From NCBI GenBank assembly GCA_049582065.1, contig JBAUTF010000159.1:1-6961 (forward strand): 6,961 nucleotides of DNA, read 5' to 3'. Below, one piece after another: positions 5,211-6,961 of the stretch (its first letter is position 1; each line of letters begins with the position of its first letter). The translations under genes and the position numbers were made by a program. The notes beneath the pieces were generated by a model, which saw nothing but the letters and a program-made list of their open reading frames with translations, was not told the DNA's origin and ran no database searches. The stretch is from DATKSS01 sp049582065 (GTDB lineage: Bacteria > Chloroflexota > Dormibacteria > Dormibacterales > Dormibacteraceae).

Positions 5211-6740
5211 GTGAGAGCTACCACGATCCTTGCTCGCGGGGTGATCCGCACCCTGGGGCGCGCCGGTCTCAAACCGCACACCCATCTGGCGATCGCCGGG
5301 GCCCGGGTCGTCGCGTGCGGCGGCGCTGAGGTGATGGGCCTGCGCGGCCCGCGGACCCGGGTCGTCGACCTCGGCGGCGCGGCGGTCCTGCCGGGCTTCA
5401 ACGACGCTCACGCACATGTCGTCTACTACGGGTTGACCCGGTTTGCGGCCGACCTGGGTGGCGCGGTCGGGATCGACGACATCCTCGAGCGCTTGAAGGA
5501 CCACGCCCGCCGGCTCAAGCCTGGCGAGTGGCAGCAGGGCATGGGCTACCGCACCGACGAGCTCACCGAGCGGCGGCAGCCGCATCGAAGTGAGCTGGAC
5601 CGTGTCACGGGCGACCGGCCGTGCTACATCGACGAGCGCGGCGGTCATGCTCGCGTGGCGAACTCGGCTGCCCTGGCGGCGGCGAGCATCACCAACGAGA
5701 CTCGGAACCCCCCTGGGGGCCGCATCGGCCGCGACCTCGACGGAAGGCCCAACGGCCTGCTGCTGGAGACCGCCATGCGACTGGTGGCCGATGTTCAACC
5801 GCCGGCGAGCCGCGCGCGTCGCATCGAAGGGGTGTTGAAGGCGCAGGAGCTCCTGGTGTCGCGCGGCATCACCTCGGTGGGTGCTGCCGTCAACCGCGGA
5901 TTCGCCGACGACCTGCGGGCGTATGAGCAGCTCTGCGACGACGGGCAGCTCAAGATGCGAATCAACGAGTTCCTTTCGTGGGAGCTCCTGGACGCCGCCT
6001 CGCGTATTGGTGTGCGAGCCGGGTTCGGCGGCGCGATGGTGAGGGCCGGCCCGGTCAAGGTCTTCGTCGACGGCGGGGCGGAGCGCGCGGCGACGCGCTC
6101 AGGCGGAGGTGTATGGCGGACGAACCCAGAAGAGCTGAAGGAGCTGGTTGCCAGGGCCGGCGCCGCGGGATTGCAGGTGGCGGCGCATGCCATCGGTGAC
6201 GGGGCCATCGAGGCGATGTGCGACGCGGTCGAAGCAGCGGGGGCGCCGCAGCTGAGGCACCGCATCGAGCACTGCACCATCTGCCCGCCCGACCTGCGGG
6301 CGCGGATGGCCAGGCTGCGCATGGTGGCGGTCATGCAGCCGTCGGCAGCGCGCTTCAGCCGGGTGGCCTCGGCGCTCTTCTTCCCGATTCGTGACAGGGC
6401 GGACCTCGCCGCCCACGGCCCGCTCATCAAGGCCGGCGTGCCGGTCGCTTTCAGCTCCGACCTGCCGGTTTCGCCCGACCCCAACCCGTGGCCTGGAATC
6501 AGGGTTGCGGTCGAGGACCAGGTCAACGGCATCGGCCTGCTGGCGGCGCTGCGCGCGTACACATCAGGGGGCGCCTACGCGAGCTTCGAGGAGCAGGAAA
6601 AGGGAACACTGGAGCCGGGAATGCTCGCCGACCTCCAGGTGTACGGTGAGGACCCGCTCACCGGCGAAGAGGTCGCGTGGGAAAAGCTCCGCCCAAGAGC
6701 AGTGCTCCTGGGCGGATCTCTGGTCTTCGGGAGGCTGTAG
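5211..6740 (+). CDS. YtcJ-type metal-dependent amidohydrolase
   Basis: A 509-residue protein of the amidohydrolase 3 (YtcJ-like) family. The N-terminal beta domain leads into LPGFNDAHAH with metal ligands H67 and H69. K283 in GPVKVFVDGG is the likely bridging lysine. H326 in HAIGD and H354 in HRIEHC are the next ligands, and D417 in FSSDLPVSPDPNP is the catalytic Asp. The C-terminus returns to the beta domain with GTLEPGMLADLQVYGEDP, the usual end of the family. Length is slightly below the common size. It hydrolyses an amide, imidazolone or similar C-N bond in the cytosol; members differ widely in substrate and none can be assigned here. No signal peptide is seen. The start is GTG 5211, which gives a normal N-terminus (ILARGVIRTLG). 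It is divergent from ltaE across the inverted-repeat segment, and its stop is 3 bases from the stop of the convergent partial gene. Confidence 0.88.
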   Translation: MRATTILARGVIRTLGRAGLKPHTHLAIAGARVVACGGAEVMGLRGPRTRVVDLGGAAVLPGFNDAHAHVVYYGLTRFAADLGGAVGIDDILERLKDHARRLKPGEWQQGMGYRTDELTERRQPHRSELDRVTGDRPCYIDERGGHARVANSAALAAASITNETRNPPGGRIGRDLDGRPNGLLLETAMRLVADVQPPASRARRIEGVLKAQELLVSRGITSVGAAVNRGFADDLRAYEQLCDDGQLKMRINEFLSWELLDAASRIGVRAGFGGAMVRAGPVKVFVDGGAERAATRSGGGVWRTNPEELKELVARAGAAGLQVAAHAIGDGAIEAMCDAVEAAGAPQLRHRIEHCTICPPDLRARMARLRMVAVMQPSAARFSRVASALFFPIRDRADLAAHGPLIKAGVPVAFSSDLPVSPDPNPWPGIRVAVEDQVNGIGLLAALRAYTSGGAYASFEEQEKGTLEPGMLADLQVYGEDPLTGEEVAWEKLRPRAVLLGGSLVFGRL

Positions 6741-6743
6741 GTT

Positions 6744-6961
6744 CTAGCTCGAGGAGCCAGATCCCTCTGTCTCGACGGATATCGGCATCGGCCCCGGTTC
6801 GGGGGCCGGCGGGACCGTCGTGACCTCATGGGTAGAAGCAGCTGCCCGGCGCCGAGCGGGGGCGCGCCTCGTCGCTGTGCTGCGCGGCGCGCTGACGGTC
6901 GCGGTCGAGCCGGTAGCGGTGGCGCCTCCCGCTGATCGGCTGGAGGTCCGCCGAGCGGGCG
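6744..6961 (-). CDS. C-terminal end of unrecognised gene (partial)
   Basis: A minus-strand frame stays open from the window edge to a TAG at 6746-6744, giving 72 codons. The encoded end is low-complexity and probably disordered: an Arg/Ala/Thr/Ser-rich stretch (with TRRAPARRRAAAST), then VTTVPPAPEPGPMP, and finally an acidic and Ser-rich tip (ETEGSGSSS). Such tails occur on many high-GC proteins, so no function can be named. Support comes from the open frame and from its stop lying 3 bases from the amidohydrolase stop, matching the tight convergent layout elsewhere in the window. The start lies outside the window. No alternative plus-strand gene is convincing; an ATG at 6828 gives only a short frame. 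Confidence 0.5.
   Translation of the reverse strand, partial: PARRTSSRSAGGATATGSTATVSAPRSTATRRAPARRRAAASTHEVTTVPPAPEPGPMPISVETEGSGSSS

Overview
A high-GC bacterial window from a compact chromosome-like region. Four things fit a soil-type high-GC lineage such as Actinomycetota, Chloroflexota or Dormibacterota: very high third-position GC, long antisense shadow frames, GTG starts, and genes that mostly lack Shine-Dalgarno sequences but have a -10-like hexamer a few bases before the start. The lineage is inference only. No phage, plasmid, CRISPR, tRNA or rRNA feature is visible.

Layout. Bases 1-267 hold two near-identical copies of a structured repeat of about 125 bp with a period of about 141 bp; the array may continue to the left of the window. 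A DUF309 gene (260-604, minus) and an HD-domain dNTPase-like gene (620-2008, plus) diverge from a 15-base gap that is almost exactly a 15-base palindrome. The HD gene converges on a small FmdB-type zinc-ribbon gene (2005-2283, minus), and their stop codons share CTAG. The FmdB gene diverges, across a 16-base gap, from a threonine/serine dehydratase-like PLP gene (2300-3208, plus). That gene ends tail to tail, overlapping in TCAGCTGA, with a four-helix membrane protein gene (3201-3905, minus). The membrane gene is the second gene of an operon led by a low-specificity L-threonine aldolase (3902-4930, minus); the two overlap in ATGA.

Bases 4931-5210 are the only long non-coding stretch. Most of it is a 254-bp segment (4937-5190) bounded by imperfect inverted repeats of about 49 bp and filled with GC-rich hairpins. 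This is the least explained part of the window: either a small non-autonomous mobile element or an unusually symmetric divergent control region. To its right lies a YtcJ-type amidohydrolase (5211-6740, plus), followed by the C-terminal end of an unrecognised minus-strand gene with a disordered tail (6744-6961).

How the genes relate. Two separate PLP enzymes could act on L-threonine: the dehydratase (to 2-oxobutyrate and ammonia) and the aldolase (to glycine and acetaldehyde). They are not in one operon. The HD protein probably hydrolyses nucleotides, and the amidohydrolase cleaves an unknown C-N bond. I see housekeeping and catabolic genes rather than a recognisable new multi-gene system. The unexplained signals are non-coding: the tandem structured repeat, the inverted-repeat element, and two near-identical compact divergent promoters.
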